Positions 26,346 to 48,825 of a DNA stretch of 64,000 bases are shown here, one piece after another. The stretch is from the NCBI RefSeq assembly GCF_902686445.1, contig NC_062221.1, positions 40,085,075 through 40,149,074 of the forward strand, given 5' to 3'. A model generated the notes under the pieces. The model was not told the origin of the DNA. It saw only the letters and a program-made list of their open reading frames with translations, and ran no database searches. This stretch comes from Sciurus carolinensis (lineage: Eukaryota > Chordata > Mammalia > Rodentia > Sciuridae). Numbering within the stretch: the stretch's first letter is position 1; each line of letters starts with the position of its first letter. A program made the translations under genes and the position numbers.

Positions 26346-27014
26346 CTGGGAGCAAAATTGAAACAAAAACAAAAAATTACTTCTGTGTTGGTATCTTTAT
26401 TGCAATCTATCCTTTGAGAAATTAACATTTATCCTAATTTAGTAATTTTGGCTTATCACATAACTGTACCTTGAGTAAAAGCTTAGGAAATTTAAAAAAT
26501 GAGTATTTTCATAATATTGCTAAGCTTCCTCTACTAAAATAAACTGTAGAATCAAAGTTAGAAACCAAGAACTTTTTTTATTCTAAGAAAGCTAAATGCT
26601 ACCTACTAGCAAGTCTTAAAGCAAAGCAGATGCCCCTTTTAATTTATTACTCACTGCAAAATGAGTTCTCTAAATTTTTCCTCAATAATTAAAAATTAAG
26701 CAAATTCCTGCAAAAAATCCAAATTCTTGTATTTTTATATTGTTACTAATAAGGAAACATGGTATTTACTAAGACGTAAATAGAAGAGTAACAAAAAGGT
26801 GATGTTCTTGGAAATTTATTGCTTGATAATGTGGAACTCAGACCATCAGTAGTCATAACTCTTAAGAATATTAATTAAAAGAACTAAAAAAGGTCTCATT
26901 ATTTATTACAATCTATAGCAAGATTCACTGGGGACAACTTCAGTGAGTTAAAAACTCTTCCAGAAAACACACAATGATTATACCCTTAATAATGTTATTT
27001 ATTTGGTTAAGGGA

Positions 27015-27093
27015 GATATATATACATATATATGTATACATATATATGTATATATATATGTACATATATGTATATACGCACACACATATATAT
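27015..27093. repeat. Alternating TA / TG-rich simple repeat
   Basis: ATATATACATATATATGTAT and related units repeat. Many are self-complementary, so cruciform or hairpin formation is possible. Confidence 0.85.
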
Positions 27094-28514
27094 CTTGATT
27101 TCTTAAATTTTGGTATCTTAAATAAAGAATATATGTAGATTTAAAATGATGAAATCACTGAAGAAATATTACAATAGGAAACACTTCATGAAAGCAAAAT
27201 AGACGATGAATGGCAAGACTTAAGTGATTTTCACATCAATGTACAAATGACAACTTGGGAAAAAACTTATTCCCAGTTCCTTGGACTGTAGTAACAGGAT
27301 AAGGTGGAGGCAGCAATAAAAAGAAAAAATAGAGATGAATGAAAAAGGACATAAGATTAAGAGAATCTTTTTTACAAAAAAAAAAAAAAACCTTCAAAAA
27401 TAAAGTGTATAAATAGCTAAAAATAATATGAAAACTAAACTAAGGAATAGAAACTACTTTTACAATGAAGTAATTGCCAAATGGTTTCTATGACAATTCC
27501 AATGAGCTATCCATGTGACTGCCAAGTACTCAAATAGAAATCAAGGAAACAGACACTGGAGATGACACAGTAACACCGTTCCTTCTGGTTCAAAACATTT
27601 GTAGCCATTACCGGCTTTTCAAAATTATAATTTAAAATAAGACATCGTAAATAATTTTCAGTTGTGTAACTATGGATAGTATCTACAGTGCTTATCTCTC
27701 CTCCTAGTAAACTAACTTATTTGTAAGAGAAAACGAAAGGTTAAATAAGTTGTCTAGTGGCCTGAGAGATGAAACATACTTCTTTAAGAATTGAACTAAG
27801 AGAAGAACTTGAACCCTGAGGATTTATCTGTTAATTCTGATATATGAATTCATCTTACCCTCTAATTATTTTTGACATAATTTAAAAAACATATGTTATT
27901 ATTCCATATGGCAGGCCTGATAATCTTTCAATACAATTGAATAATATTTACTGAGATGTTCACTTAAGTGTTGACTAGGGATTATGCTCTAGGGGAAGCA
28001 TGTGCTGGTAGAATAAAATAATAAACAAAAATTACAAAACCAAACTTGCCCAGAGAATACCACTACTAGGCACTGACATATCTTTCATAGATTTTCCCCA
28101 AAGCATTGAGAATATGACCTTTTTATTAGCATAAGAAGTAGATAGGACAGATGTAATCTCCATCTTGAAGAGGAAGATCCAGAAGCCCAGAGGGACCATG
28201 TGATTTGTTTCAATATACTTTAAATTGAAAGTGAAGAAACGAATGCTCTTATGCATTCACTTATTTAGCTATGAAATCATGGCAAGCCCTGGGAGCAGGG
28301 GCCTGCCTTTGTTTTGACTTCTTGCTCTGTGCCACCCTTACTGCTGCCCAGGGAGGTCATGCCAAGAACAAAGCAAACATTGTTCCAAATTCTCCTGGAT
28401 ACATGGAACAGCCCTGGGAAAGAAACTGGGCTCAGGGAATGGGAAGAGGGTATTTTAAGAATATTCCTTTATATTCACAGTGGGATGCTTCTGTATCCAC
28501 CAATAAAGTTCTTT

Positions 28515-28680
28515 CCCATTAGGTCCTTCTACGTGCCAAGTACAAGGCTAAAAGTATCCTGTATGTAAACACTGGTCTTTACAGCTAGCCTAGTAAGGTG
28601 GAGAGTGGAGTTCTCATTTTACTGATCAAGGTTCAGAGAGGTTGCTCAAAACTTCAGCACTTTTGCTAATAAGTAAAAAA
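28515..28680 (+). repeat. MIR remnant
   Basis: CTACGTGCCAAGTACAAGGC is followed by TTCTCATTTTACTGATCAAG and GGTTCAGAGAGGTTGCTC, the MIR core order. Confidence 0.55.
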
Positions 28681-29524
28681 AAGCAACTTGTGAAAGGGAC
28701 TAATTCTAGCCCTAAATTTTACATTTTGTTTATTTGTTTTAAGGTATATCTTGAGGCTAGGATGAAATTGTAGAATACTAGAAAAGAGAAAAAAAAAAAC
28801 CTGCTGTGACTTTGGAACATTAGAGGGAAGTTTCTGAAAGAACAGACCATTTGGTCTGAAGATTTGATGAAAATTGGAGGAGGAACCAAGTTGCTCCTGC
28901 TGTGTCCCAGCAGTGCACAGCCTTGCACATTAAAACAGCTGTGATGGTTATGAAAACAATGATGTATATCTATGGTAGTTGGTAGATAGCCTCTGCCTTA
29001 AGCACACTGAATGTGCTTCATCACCAGCCCCTCAGACAACCCTACTATCGGCAAATAGAATGTCAGTGGTGGGTACAGGAAGGTCTCTAGATGTTACTCT
29101 AGAATAGTAGGAAGCCTTGCTGACTGGAGGGTGGTATTCATGACACACTGGCTGCTGCATATTTTGAGTGTCCCTCTTGGGTCCTGATCTTATAGAAGCA
29201 TGCCACAACAGGCAGTCACTTACACCAAGCCTGACAATTCTGTGGGGGAAAGAAATGCACTGTCGCTGTCTGTGAAGATCTGAAGAAAGGGTCACCTGCG
29301 TTCCACACACTGGGTGCACGGCTCATCTTTTGTCATCCTTCATAAACTTTGGGAATATTAAAAGCTAAGGTATCTTCTCTTATTATTTTATTTAAAAATA
29401 TGTACATGCTAAATTTATAATAGTGGCTTGCAGCTATGGAGTTACAGGGAGACAAAACTGCCCATATTATGAACCAATAAATTTACCTTGATTAGCCAGA
29501 GATCTCTGAATTTCAGAGTAGATG

Positions 29525-29640
29525 GGGATGTTAAGTCAACTCTTTCATTTTTACAGATAAAAAAACTAAGAACCAGATAGATTGAGTTGTTCAAAGACAC
29601 TGAATCCCAGACCTATTTTTCTCCATTATACCATGGACCA
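29525..29640 (+). repeat. Probable MIR remnant
   Basis: TTTTTACAGATAAAAAAACT, then GAGTTGTTCAAAGACACTGA and CCCAGACCT, reads as a decayed MIR core. Confidence 0.4.
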
Positions 29641-31111
29641 TAGCACTCAATTTTGCAGTGGTTAATTACTAAATTTTTGAGATTATCAGATTGTGATAAT
29701 CAGACTGTTTATTATAATTAAATGTCTATTGATATTACATGCTCCTAAAAACATTTATTTGTACTTAGGAAGCTACGGAGACAGATGTACTTTTTGTACA
29801 ATATCTGACACAAAATGCATATTATATTGAGGTTTACCAACCCACAAAACCTTTCAAGTGCTATTTACATCAGCATAAGTATAAAATATTTACTGATAAA
29901 CATTCACTGTTTTCCATAATTATGTAAAAGACATTACCTTAGTCTCAGCCTTTCTTTATAAAGTTAATATTAACAGAAATATTTCTAAAAATTTTTATAC
30001 TAAATTATATATTTTCTCAGCTGAATTAGAGTGAGATTTTTGAGCAATAATAGATTTCACCAACCATCCTAGGAGATTGTATTTCAACTGTAATACTCTT
30101 GCTCAGGATTTTGAAAAGATACATGAAAAAGTGAAGAAGAGAAAGGGGAGATAAAAGAATCACATCCCCAGGTGAATTAATTTAATTACCTCATAATTTT
30201 CTATAAGACTCTTTATATAAATTTTCACCCATTTTACTAGAAGATCATTATTTTTGGTTTGAACATATTGCAACAGAACCAATTAATTAATTCTGCTTTC
30301 AGACATTTTCATAAAAAATTTGCTATCTATAAAGATCAGAGCTTGTATTCTTGAAACAAAAACAAAATAAAATGAAACATAACTCAGGGAATTAGAGTCA
30401 AGATGTTTACATATTTGGTCTTTTAATACAATTCTCCAGATGTGGAGTGATAAGTAAACCAGTTTTTAAAAAATAACCAAATGAGTAGGGACACAGAGAT
30501 GAAACAATCAGATAATACCATTTTATGTTTTCCTTGCAATGAGAAACTGTATATATTTTGATAAATGGGCACAACCCTATTCAGCAAATAGCTCTGGGTA
30601 TTGTGGTGAATTCTTGTGCAATTACAGAACCTTGCTGGAATGCCCAATGGTCTCTAGATAAATTCCTTCACCCTCTATGGTAACAACTCGTCAGGTAGAC
30701 TCATTTCCTGTTTTTATCTAAGCACTAAAAGAACAAGAATGACCTTCATGAGTTTGAGACGAGTCACAGTATGATACATATCTTATTATCTTATTACCTT
30801 AAACACAAAAGAAGACTTCAATATTTATTTCCTTAACTGACTTCTGCTTAATCCAAAATGCACTTTGGCTCAATAAGCAGGTAACAACAGACAAAAATTT
30901 AACACCAAAACCATGTTATTTTTACACATATATTAATTACTTTTTCTTTAAGGAGCTTGGGTTTTAATTCCACTAGAATTTCCTGTGTTCTTCCACAGCA
31001 GCGTCATAGGAAATCCTAGTGTTCTCAAGATTTCTTTCATTTCATTGCACCTGCTTTTCAGGATCAACAAGTTAGTTTACAAGCTTGAAATCTCAAATTC
31101 AAAATACTTAC

Positions 31112-31199
31112 TTGTGGGTGAAACAAGAATCCAGGAGAAGGTCTCAAGTATTTCTCTTTTAAAGCTTCAAGTGGGTCGGTTAGCTTTCTTTTCTCTACT
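31112..31199 (-). CDS. MECOM: MECOM exon 8: basic linker after the repression domain
   Basis: 88 bases encode the end of R643 and residues 644-672 ([20 protein letters not shown] then SPGFLFHPQ). The basic VEKRK segment could contribute to nuclear localisation, which is an inference. It has acceptor ttaacctttcag|A and consensus donor CAA|gtaagt, leaving in phase 0. Downstream it can join either the 27-base exon 9 or exon 10 without a frame change. Confidence 0.96.
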
Positions 31200-39320
<8,121 letters not shown>

Positions 39321-39477
39321 AGATAAAGGGCTTCACACTGCTGTGGATGTGCTTGTGCTGTTTGAGGCCTGATGAAGTGGCAAACGTTTTGCCACACTCC
39401 GGGCAAGCGTGGGCCCGGGCACCAACGTGCTGAGAGCGAATATGCCGCTGAAGGTTGCTAGGGTCCGTGAAAACCTG
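39321..39477 (-). CDS. MECOM: MECOM exon 6: rest of finger 4, finger 5, start of finger 6
   Basis: 157 bases encode residues 139-190 plus one base of C191. It completes finger 4 ([17 protein letters not shown]150 and H155), contains finger 5 (residues 161-183, C163, C166, H179, H183) and ends SSVKPFI, before the first cysteine of finger 6. The acceptor is tandem: cctagCAG|GTT. Splicing at TAG includes glutamine 139. Splicing at CAG ends the exon at 39474 and omits it. I recall both forms in human. Donor ATCT|gtaagt, phase 1. Confidence 0.96.
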
Positions 39478-40915
<1,438 letters not shown>

Positions 40916-41313
40916 TTAATAAACTTGGTGACAAAGAACATTTTCATAAACAGAATGTTATTTTATTACTAATCTTACTGTCGATGAAGATTTGGGAAAA
41001 AAAGAAGTTGAGGTGAAAAAGGGAAAGAGAAGAAACAGGCTTGTGGTAGACAAAAGTACATTTTATGTTTCCTAGACTGAGTCTCCCACCAAAAGAGAAG
41101 TGGCCCTGTAATATGACTAGCAGGGATGATCTGCCAATTTAGGAGCCTGGTAAACAATGACCTATTTGTTCAGTTCTGGATTCACTACACAATTCTAACA
41201 GCAATACATATTGCTAATATCTGCTCTATTCAACACAAACACTCCAACAAAAAAAATGTTATTATGGGCAAGTATTCTGTCTAATATATGCATTCTCTAG
41301 ATGTAAAGAATAT

Positions 41314-41529
41314 TTTGTTGTTGTTGTTGTTTTTTGTGCCAAAGATTGAACTCAAGGGCACTTAACTACTGAGCCACATCCCCAGCTCCTTTAGTTTTTA
41401 TTTAGAGACAGAGTCTCACTAGGTTTCTTATAGCCTTGCTAAGTTGTTGGGGCTGGCTTCAAACCTGCTATCCTCCTGCTTCAGCCTCCTGAGCTGCTGA
41501 GATTACAGGCATGTGCCACCATGTCTGGT
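41314..41529 (-). mobile_element. 7SL-like/ID composite SINE, antisense
   Basis: On the minus strand a 7SL-type body comes first (TGGCACATGCCTGTAATCTC, AGCAGGAGGATAGC). A tRNA-like ID part follows (GGGGATGTGGCTCAGTAG) and then an A/C-rich tail. It matches the B1-dID type of SINE of squirrel-related rodents. Confidence 0.85.
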
Positions 41530-41650
41530 ACAAAGGGTATGTTTATTTCTATCAATGTCACCATGTGAGAAAGACAACAAGTGAACTATTCAACAAGCAA
41601 CTTTCCAACATGGCCCTGTGATGGACAGATGAATGGACAAATGGACAGAG

Positions 41651-41697
<47 letters not shown>

Positions 41698-41760
41698 GAT
41701 ATACATGTAGTTAGATATAGACAGGTAGGTATGGATGGATAGATAGATAGATAGATATAG
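41651..41760. repeat. Compound microsatellite (TG)n ... (GATA)n
   Basis: (TG)n covers 41651-41695 and GATA/GGAT units cover 41731-41760, with related TAGATA sequence between them. Confidence 0.95.
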
Positions 41761-43857
41761 CTTATATATTAGAAAATAAAGCATATGATATTGTAAGCAG
41801 ATGCATTCTTAGGGTACCTAAAAGAAAAAAAAAATGGTTAGAAGTTTCTCAAAAGGAGAGTTTATCTGTTTAAAAAAATGTTCTCTTCAAATTTTTCTCT
41901 CCCTTTTCTATAATTTTTATTTGAAAATTTAAAGATTAATAAAAAATAGGTACAGATAATAGATTATTCTGATACATACACACATAACATGGTAGCGTAC
42001 CACTCTGAAGTGCAGTAATCAGAACTCCTTGGAGAAATGGCCTATTTCAAGTCTAATGAAATACACAAGATGCATTTTGAACATCTTGTTATTGCCAAAA
42101 GCAGAAAAATTATACATGATGCTCAAAGAATTAGGGACCAACTTGAAAAGATGCTCACTGAGCAAAGTAGAGACAATGCCAAGCATTAATAATAATGTCT
42201 TTCAGTAATGATAATCTTCAAAACACACAAACAGAACCTACCTGTCACCATTGGAGGATGCTATGAAGCCAATCATTATTCTGAAAACTGGTAAAAAAGG
42301 GGAAAATTCATGCATGTGTCTTGCTTTCCCTATATGAAATGTACTTTATGGTAACCAAATAGATAGAGAATGAAGGGCAATTTCTCTAAATAAATTAATC
42401 CTTATTACAAATGATAAAAGAATGATAGAATTAGAATACATTTATTTTGCAGTGCCTAAAGAATTAATGAATCTAGGCAACCTGTTACATGCCTCCTGAT
42501 GGAAATCAAAAACATCATGGATGAAGTATTCTTGCTAAAACATTGAACCTAAATACCAACTAAGGCTTGGGAGGTAATTATGAGTTTACAGAAAAGAGAG
42601 GGAATGGAGAAAGATGTGAAACACACTTTCTACAGGGAATCAAGACTGGAGGAAATGCTACCGGAAAAGAAGAAAACTCAGTTTCTTCCATAGTATTTCA
42701 TAAATATATTACAACACAAGAGAAAGTCTGACAACAGGAACAAGTAGACATCAGAAGTTTGTCAGCCAATTACTCTATATAGACCTTATTTGATCTTGAT
42801 TTTTTTCAAAGTTATAACTGGGAGAATCTGAACTCCAACTGAATATTTGATAATGTTAAATTATTTTTTAAAGTGTAATATAGACAATGCTTTAAAAGAA
42901 TTCTTACTTTCTAAAGACATACTGAACTACTTGTGAATAAAATGATACATTGTCCAGGATTTGCTTCAAACAATCCAAAACAGGTATAGTTGCAACAAGA
43001 TGCCTTGTGTGATCATTATTGAAGCTGAACATATTGTTTTTTTAATGTACCATCTTCTCAATTTTGTGTATATTTGTAACACTGCATAATAAAATGTTAC
43101 TTTTAAAAGAACACAACTACTCAATATACAAGTATTGTTGTCTTCTATGGTTTTTAAAATTTCTTGTATCTCCTTTTCTGTTTTAATTGGTGAATTACAA
43201 CTACATATAATAGTGGAATTCATTATGCCATGCTCATTTTATTTCTCTATGAAATGAATACTCTTGAGTATCAACTAAGACTTCTGTACACCAAGAATAT
43301 GTTCCTGGGTGGTTGTGGGTGGGTGGGAGTGTAAGAAAATGAAGCACCTGCTCTCCTATCTTGGTAAATTAGAAGTACCTTTCTCACACTAATTCTCTGC
43401 ATCAGTTTCCTCCCTACAATTGTATTCGCACTGGCACATGAACTTCTTTGTGTGCCCAATGAGTCAGTCCAGTAGGGAATGCTATTCTATTTGAGTACAA
43501 GTGGAGATATCTCCATGAACACAAAGAACCAGGAAAGAACAGGTTTGGGGAGTCCTAAGAAGCCCTATCTTTATCTACAATATGTAATCCTCTGTTTGGT
43601 ACAGAAATGGAAATGCTAACAAAAGAGCTAAGACAGATATCCATAACTGCAGTTAACATTGAACCAAGTCAGGGACACCCTCCAAACTCAAGTACAGATC
43701 ACGATTCTCACTATCATCAGCAATCCAAGAAGGCAAGCCATTTTAGGATATATACTTCAAAATGCCTGGAAATCTAGTGGCAAAAGATAATCCTACATGT
43801 TGAGTCTTATTTCTTCTCCTAACTCCAAGGATATGATTTAGTTTTAAGGGTATATTA

Positions 43858-44170
43858 TGAGCTGCGCATGATGGTGCACACTTGCAATCCCAGTGACTTA
43901 GGAGGTCAAGATAGGAGGATCCTAAATTTGAGGCCAAACTCAACGATTTAGTGAGACCCTGTCTCAAAATTTTTAAAAATAATTATTTAAAAAAGGACTG
44001 AGGGGCTGGGGATATAGTTCAATTGGTAGAGTGCTTGCCTCACATGTATAAGACCCTGGGTTCAATCCCCAGCACCCCAAAAAAAAAAAAAAAAAAAAAA
44101 ACAACTGAGGATGTAGCTCAGTGGAAAAACACCTCTAGGTTCAATTCCTAGTACCAACAAACAAAAAGAA
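43858..44170 (+). mobile_element. 7SL-like/ID composite SINE followed by a second ID unit
   Basis: A 7SL-like half (GCGCATGATGGTGCACACTT ... GTGAGACCCTGTCTCAAAAT) is joined to an ID half (GGGGCTGGGGATATAGTTCA ... GGGTTCAATCCCCAGCACCC) with a 22-base A-run. A further ID-like monomer follows at 44104-44170 (GAGGATGTAGCTCAGTGGAA, GGTTCAATTCCTAGTACC). Confidence 0.85.
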
Positions 44171-44468
44171 TATAAGTACATGGCATTCAGAGAGCAGGAG
44201 TGAGATATCAAAGCAAGAGAAATATTCTTTCTTTGCTTCTCTTAACCTAACATAAAATCCATATTATTCCAAGGCATTATCAACTGTTGGCTCACTAGTG
44301 ATTAAAGAAAAAAAAAAGTCTTCTCGCAAAAGCAAATGTACATGGCTTTCATAAACATAGAAGCAATCCAGCCAGGCATTGTAGGACTTCCCCACTTTTC
44401 ATCCAATTTAATACCAACTTATAGAGCTTTGCTCAGCTACTGGGTTGTTTACCTTTGCTTCTTTCTTG

Positions 44469-44494
44469 CTCTCTCTCTCTCTCTCTCTCTCTCT
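44469..44494. repeat. (CT)n microsatellite
   Basis: Thirteen CT units, an uninterrupted pyrimidine run. Confidence 0.95.
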
Positions 44495-46250
44495 TTGCAT
44501 TCTTTCCTCAAGATTTTAGAGATGAAACAAAGCAGAAGAAAGTGTCATGTCAAGAAAGGAATTTTCATTTGTTGAAAATGTAAAGCAACAATACAGCATT
44601 CAATAAAGTGGAAAAATGTTCAGAGAATGGAAGTTCTGCATGTGGCTACAGAACATAATTCATAACCAAAATTGCCACTTGAAGAACTGACATTAAGGTG
44701 TATAGTAAAATGTTTTATCCAGTGTGTTAAAGAAAAGTTTTGAGAGTTCACTTATTTTTTGCCCCTGAATGTTTGACTGAATCAACTGAACTGGCAGTTG
44801 GTTTTGGCATTAGGTAGGGTTGGCTCAGGCTTAATTGTACAGTTAGGTAGATTAAGAGGCTTTCTCCTCCCAAGAAGTGTTGTATACACTTTCCATAGTA
44901 AGAGTACTGTTTACAAATAAGAGTTACTGTTTAGTCTGCCAATTTTAACTTTATCATACTATCCATTATTTTTGATGATAAAACTTAAAAAGAATAATTA
45001 CTGATATCAAAGATGCCATTTTTCAGAATCAATGCTTCCCCTACTCGTGGTATTTACTAGTTCCATTTTGTTTTTTTAATTTGGACATGTTCTATCCAGG
45101 GGACATGCTGTGATGTCTTATAATCAGAAATTCACATTGTACCAAACACATGTAACAGATTTATCTATGCAGATTAACTAAGTCGTATAGATGAATTGAA
45201 GGCATGTCAGGAAAGCTCTCTTATTCCACCAAATGTTTTCTCTCCATTAATTAAATTAGTCCTGAATTTGCAAAGATACAGATATGTGAATTTGACTCAG
45301 TCTCCTCCAGGAAAGGGTTATACTTAATGCCTTAATGGTCATTTAAAACTTAAAGTGAATTACTACTAAATGAAATCCTTTCCTAAAAGAGACCTAACCA
45401 GGAGAAGAGAAACCAGAGTAATAAATGGAGGGGAAAAAAGAGAAGGAGGAAAAGGAGCCTCTAAGAAGGAAGGGAAATGAAATGGTAAACTGAAATAGGT
45501 GTTGTGTCAAAGACCAACTCTGAGCTATTCACTTTCTCCAGCAAGGTTGGCTGATACAGCACCATGCCCACTGAAATACTGTGTTACACACACTTTAAAT
45601 TCTAATTATTCTTTCCAATGATCATTTCCAAGTTTAAAAGCAAAGTAATGAATACAGTTATTAAAATTGTTTGTGGACCCAAGGCAAAAATCCATTAGGG
45701 AAGGAACAAACAAATTAAAAAAACCTATTAGGTGGTTATTTACTTTTCTGATTTTAAAGGAGCATTTTGTAGCATAATTATCAACATCGTTTCTGAAGGG
45801 TAGGTTCCAGAGGTGTTGATTTTTTTCAATAGACATTTTAAAATGTTCAAAGGGCTATAAAAAATTAATGGACTACCAAAATAATGAATTTAATTTTCTG
45901 AAAAAATAAGTACTAATTACTTCATTTAGATTATTATATTCCTTTTAGGAAATGCACTAGAAAACTAAACATTCTTCTTTCATTCTTTTATCTATGTGCA
46001 GTTTAGATAATAGTTCAAATTAAACCACGAGTTGCACTGTTGTAGCAAAATAAAACCTATTTTTTAAGTGAGTACTAGATCCAGTCTTCTTTTTTAAAAC
46101 ATCATTAAATGTTTCTGCAGGTACTTTATTGCTTCCTGGCAAATGACTAGTTTGCATTTTTTCCCAGAACTCTTGATTTTTTTTCCTCTAAGTCATCATT
46201 CCCTGTAAAGTTAACTTCAATTCTCAATAATACTACTTAAATAGTAATTT

Positions 46251-46334
46251 AGGGGTGGGGAATGTAGCTTATTGGTGGAGTACTTGCCTAACATGTGAGA
46301 GGCCCAGAGTTCCATCCCTAGCGGTGCCAAAAAT
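46251..46334 (+). mobile_element. ID SINE (tRNA-derived)
   Basis: GGGGTGGGGAATGTAGCTTA, then TGGTGGAGTACTTGCCTAAC and AGAGTTCCATCCCTAGCG, is a decayed ID monomer 225 bases from exon 4 on the intron side. Confidence 0.75.
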
Positions 46335-46497
46335 TAATAACAATATAACGTATTATTTTATATTTGAAAACAAAATAACAAATTCTAACTTTACAGATAA
46401 GAATTTCCAAGAGAAAAAAAATGGCTTCCAATATTAGCATTTCTTTTCAGTTCACTGTAGTTTCATGTTTCCCAACTGCATAAATTCTCAAAATTCA

Positions 46498-46788
<291 letters not shown>

Positions 46789-47104
46789 TCAGATGTTGCG
46801 ATGATTGGGTGGTTAGGATTTGCTATCCCAAACCAGTTCTATAATTGAATTATACAAGGTGTAATTGAAATTATTTGTCATTTTTCCCCATGACCTTTTT
46901 AGCATGGATTAGAAATTATGTATATAAGGAATCCAAGAGAGAATCTGAAATGATAACATAAATAATTACTGTGGCTATGGTATAACGCCTGATCAGATAA
47001 AACTTTATGATTAAACCTTTCTAGGTTCAGAGGATATTGAGAGTAATAATTATGAGTTATTGAGCATCACCTATTTTCTCAAGCCACAGCATGGATTCTT
47101 GCTA

Positions 47105-47235
47105 TTCCTTAAAACTGAGTATGAGAAATGATTATTCTGATTATTATCCCAATTTTCAGATAAGGGTACTGGGGCTCAGAGAAGTTAAGTAATCACTCAG
47201 TCAAGTGGTCGGGTCAGAGTTTGAACACATCCCTG
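47105..47235 (+). repeat. MIR remnant
   Basis: TTATCCCAATTTTCAGATAA, GGCTCAGAGAAGTTAAGTAA and CAGAGTTTGAACAC are in MIR core order. Confidence 0.65.
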
Positions 47236-47734
47236 CCTGGGCCAACATTCCTCCCAAGGCCAATGTCATGTTATCTGGAGGGCACAGGGGACACAAGGCC
47301 CTACCTGAGCCATGTTTTATGCCTGTTACTATCAGTGAGCTTGGCAGTGCTTTAGTACCCCTCACAGATCAACATGGTGTACAGGATGTCTGTAGTGCCC
47401 TTCTAGGCTAATTTATGTTACTTGGGGCGAATGCTAAGTGACACGGCTTTGTTAAATAGCAACCATATCATGAATTTGCACTTTAAATGAATAAGGTAAA
47501 TAAATGGTAACCATTGAGACTAGAGATAATGAGGTTACAAAGTGTCAGGTAGGGATGGAAGTGTTTCTACTCTATTTCCACTCAGGAGGCCACAGTCTGC
47601 ACAGATCACACAAGTACAATCCCAGACATTTTGAAAACAGTTCATGATGCTCAGAAACACATAATGCCTGTTTTGTAGACTTATGGCTCAAGGAAGATGT
47701 GGCTCTTTAGTTGTTCATTGATTAAGTGTTTTTG

Positions 47735-48480
47735 AGGAAATATTTAAGTCACCTACCAAATGTCAAACACTTTGCCAGGGAATCAATGAATAAGAAACTC
47801 GAGGGGATATACATGTGAACAAAGAACTGTGATATATTTTATGACAGATGCATGCTTAAGGCCTAAGGGAGCACTGAGAAAAATGCCTAATCTATCTAAT
47901 CTGGGGGAAAGTGGTTCAGAAAAGGATTTATAGTGAATAAGTTTCAGTCAGCTGAAATGGGATGAGAAGGGTTATTTCAGACAGTGGGGATCGAACAGAC
48001 CAATGATGAAGCCAGGAAAGAACATGGCACACTCTTGGAAAGGTAGAGTCGTGGTGAAGTTTGGTAGGTTTAGAGGGTGCATGTGAGGAGGAGAAGGAAA
48101 GGAAGGGAGGGTGGCAGGTCAGCAGGGGCTTTTCAGGTCCATGTCAAGAAGAGAGAAGAAAAGAGAAGAGAAGAGAAGAGAAGAGTCCCTGCAAGTTAGG
48201 AAACAGGGACATATTCAGACTTGGTTTTTAGAAGAATTTCCCCCAGCTGCAGTATGAGAAGCCCAGCAGAGAAGCACTGTGGGACACTGCTGCTATAATC
48301 CACCCAAAACACTGGCTTCCTTGAAACTAAACCAATAACAATGGTGGAACCAGAAAGTAAAGGAATTAGTAGTAGATTCAACAATCTGTGGTATTGGGAT
48401 GTAGAGGGTTAAGGAAGAAGGGAGTATTCTGAAATAAAACACCCAGGCTCTGGAGACAGGAGTCTCAATGATATTAACTG
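47735..48480 (+). repeat. Long ancient interspersed repeat, family not certain
   Basis: It begins CAAATGTCAAACACTTTGCC and passes through phrases like 'gccaggaaagaacatggcac' and 'gctgctataatccaccc'. This is a common mammalian repeat pattern I cannot name safely (L2-like). The GAGAA microsatellite lies inside it. Confidence 0.35.
48147..48185. repeat. (GAGAA)n purine run
   Basis: Units of AGAAG/AGAGA without a pyrimidine for about 39 bases. Confidence 0.9.
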
Positions 48481-48624
48481 TTTGAGGGAAAAGTTTCTTA
48501 TAACACCATTCATATATTTAAGATCTGCATTTAGATCTCAGTCAGGAGTCTAAATAAAAATAGAACTTTCAGGTCACATAATACATCGAAAAGGCTTAGA
48601 TATAAAGAGGCAGAAAATATTTTA

Positions 48625-48825
48625 TTTTGAATGCTGACTCTGTCACTTACTAGTCATATGGTCACAATAGTCAATTTATTTAGCCCAATTTAGCCTCCAT
48701 TTCTCTGTCTACAAAATGAGTATAATTCCTTTCTCACAGGTTTTATCTATATGTAAAAGATTAAATGAGACAATATATATATGGAAAGCATACAATAGCC
48801 AGCACATAGTAGGTGTGTAATATAT
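48625..48825 (-). repeat. MIR remnant
   Basis: GCTGACTCTGTCACTTACTA, CTACAAAATGAGTATAATTC and AGCACATAGTAGGTGTG are the reverse-complement MIR order, well preserved. Confidence 0.7.

Larger units (their letters stand above)
26346..31111 (-). other. Intron 8 of MECOM
   Basis: 4.8 kb, AT-rich. It has an (ATGTAT)-type alternating run at 27015-27093, an A-run at 27375-27390 and MIR remnants at 28515-28680 and 29525-29640. The short ORFs show no domain. Confidence 0.8.

Noticed and set aside
28271..28568. Secreted-looking 83-codon ORF (MKSWQALGAG...)
   Set aside because: It has a hydrophobic start but lies in intron 8, ends beside a MIR remnant, and overlaps an equally long ORF in another frame. 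No supporting signal.
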